Positions 6,560 to 6,699 of a stretch of 6,699 nucleotides of DNA are shown here, one piece after another. The stretch covers positions 1-6,699 of the forward strand of contig JAITGJ010000018.1 of the NCBI GenBank assembly GCA_031280705.1, written 5' to 3'. The DNA comes from Spirochaetaceae bacterium (GTDB lineage Bacteria > Spirochaetota > Spirochaetia > Treponematales > Breznakiellaceae). The notes under the pieces are model-generated. The model saw only the letters and a program-made list of their open reading frames with translations. It was not told the origin of the DNA and searched no databases. The position numbers and the translations under genes were made by a program. Numbering within the stretch: position 1 is the first letter of the stretch; each line of letters starts with the position of its first letter.

Positions 6560-6598
6560 TGCGCGGTCTAGCCCCGCGCGAAAATTTTTCACTTTTTT
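6560..6598 (+). terminator. Probable intrinsic terminator downstream of lon
   Basis: GCGCGG (6561-6566) pairs with CCGCGC (6574-6579) around a 7-base loop, with a possible T-G closing pair outside. After GAAAA come TTTTT (6585-6589), CAC and TTTTTT (6593-6598). The T-run is a few bases farther from the stem than ideal. The tail is the same TTTTTCACTTTTT motif that follows the hairpin at the clpX/lon junction, which supports a terminator role. The stretch between it and the previous hairpin (6487-6559) is GC-rich with G- and C-runs and no recognisable gene. Confidence 0.5.
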
Positions 6599-6614
6599 GA
6601 AAAAAAGTGAAAAA
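6585..6614. repeat. 30-bp A/T palindrome upstream of the last promoter
   Basis: TTTTTCACTTTTTT (6585-6598) is a perfect inverted copy of AAAAAAGTGAAAAA (6601-6614), separated by only two bases (GA). The left arm contains the second copy of the T-tract motif found in lon. The right arm, with seven and six As, ends five bases before the -35 hexamer at 6620, the position of an UP element or a bent A-tract. It may do two jobs: T-tail for the lon terminator, and upstream activating or operator DNA for the next gene. It could also act as a terminator for transcription from the other side. Confidence 0.6.
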
Positions 6615-6619
6615 ACCGC

Positions 6620-6649
6620 TTGACAGACTTTGGAGACCCGTGATACGGT
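6620..6649 (+). promoter_or_regulatory. Sigma70-type promoter for the gene after lon
   Basis: A perfect TTGACA (6620-6625) is followed after 18 bases by TACGGT (6644-6649), which matches 3 of 6 positions. A TG one base upstream of this hexamer (6641-6642) makes an extended -10. A-tracts at 6600-6615 sit just upstream like an UP element. Transcription would start near 6656, about 20 bases before the proposed start codon. Confidence 0.5.
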
Positions 6650-6677
6650 GTCCATAACGGACTTCAAAGGAAGTGGG

Positions 6678-6699
6678 GTGGGGCGTTTTGACGCCGGGC
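6678..6699 (+). CDS. Probable first codons of a gene that continues beyond the window
   Basis: AAAGGA (6666-6671) is a good Shine-Dalgarno six bases before GTG at 6678. The frame reads M-G-R-F-D-A-G to the window end. A GTG at 6673 in another frame is only one base from the Shine-Dalgarno and less likely. With seven codons the product cannot be identified; the start is inferred from the promoter and ribosome site, not from protein similarity. Confidence 0.3.

Noticed and set aside
6041..6667. 208-codon minus-strand frame over the end of lon and the downstream gap
   Set aside because: It is antisense to the Lon protease domain and then crosses the lon terminator, palindrome and promoter; no domain is visible.
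1..6699. tRNA genes, CRISPR arrays, insertion sequences or attachment sites
   Set aside because: I looked for T-loop GTTCRA motifs in the gaps, regularly spaced repeats, transposase motifs and flanking target duplications and found none.

Overview
The window holds a protein quality-control cluster, all on the + strand: trigger factor (tig), the ClpP peptidase, the ClpX unfoldase and a LonA-type protease. These are the same four genes in the same order as the well-known tig-clpP-clpX-lon locus of enterobacteria. The DNA is GC-rich and starts with GTG at tig and lon. The trigger factor and ClpP sequences look to me most like those of Treponema-type spirochaetes. That assignment is from memory of family sequences, so treat it as a moderate-confidence inference.

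Layout. Bases 1-135 are the 3' end of an unidentified gene. Bases 136-273 hold a small inverted repeat and a good sigma70-type promoter for tig. tig runs 274-1644. A 221-base gap (1645-1865) follows. It has no convincing promoter but carries three hairpins, and a doubtful 55-codon ORF runs through it. clpP (1866-2480) and clpX (2464-3720) overlap by 17 bases. clpX and lon (3717-6458) overlap by four bases in a GTGA junction. A textbook intrinsic terminator (hairpin plus six Ts) lies inside the first codons of lon. After lon come a hairpin, a probable intrinsic terminator, a 30-bp A/T palindrome, a second promoter and the probable first codons of another gene cut off by the window end.

How they work together. 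Trigger factor meets nascent chains at the ribosome exit. ClpX unfolds tagged or damaged proteins and feeds them to the ClpP chamber. Lon independently unfolds and degrades misfolded proteins. The overlaps suggest that clpP, clpX and lon are translationally coupled. The terminator at the clpX/lon junction suggests that lon output is set separately from clpPX and may depend on ribosomes starting lon.

The proteins belong to ordinary, well-known families, and I do not see a new system. What deserves a second look is regulatory (the terminator inside lon, a T-tract motif shared by two terminator-like sites, the structured clpP leader, the palindrome upstream of the last promoter) and some lineage-type protein changes (an altered trigger factor PPIase loop, and low-complexity insertions that enlarge Lon to 913 residues).
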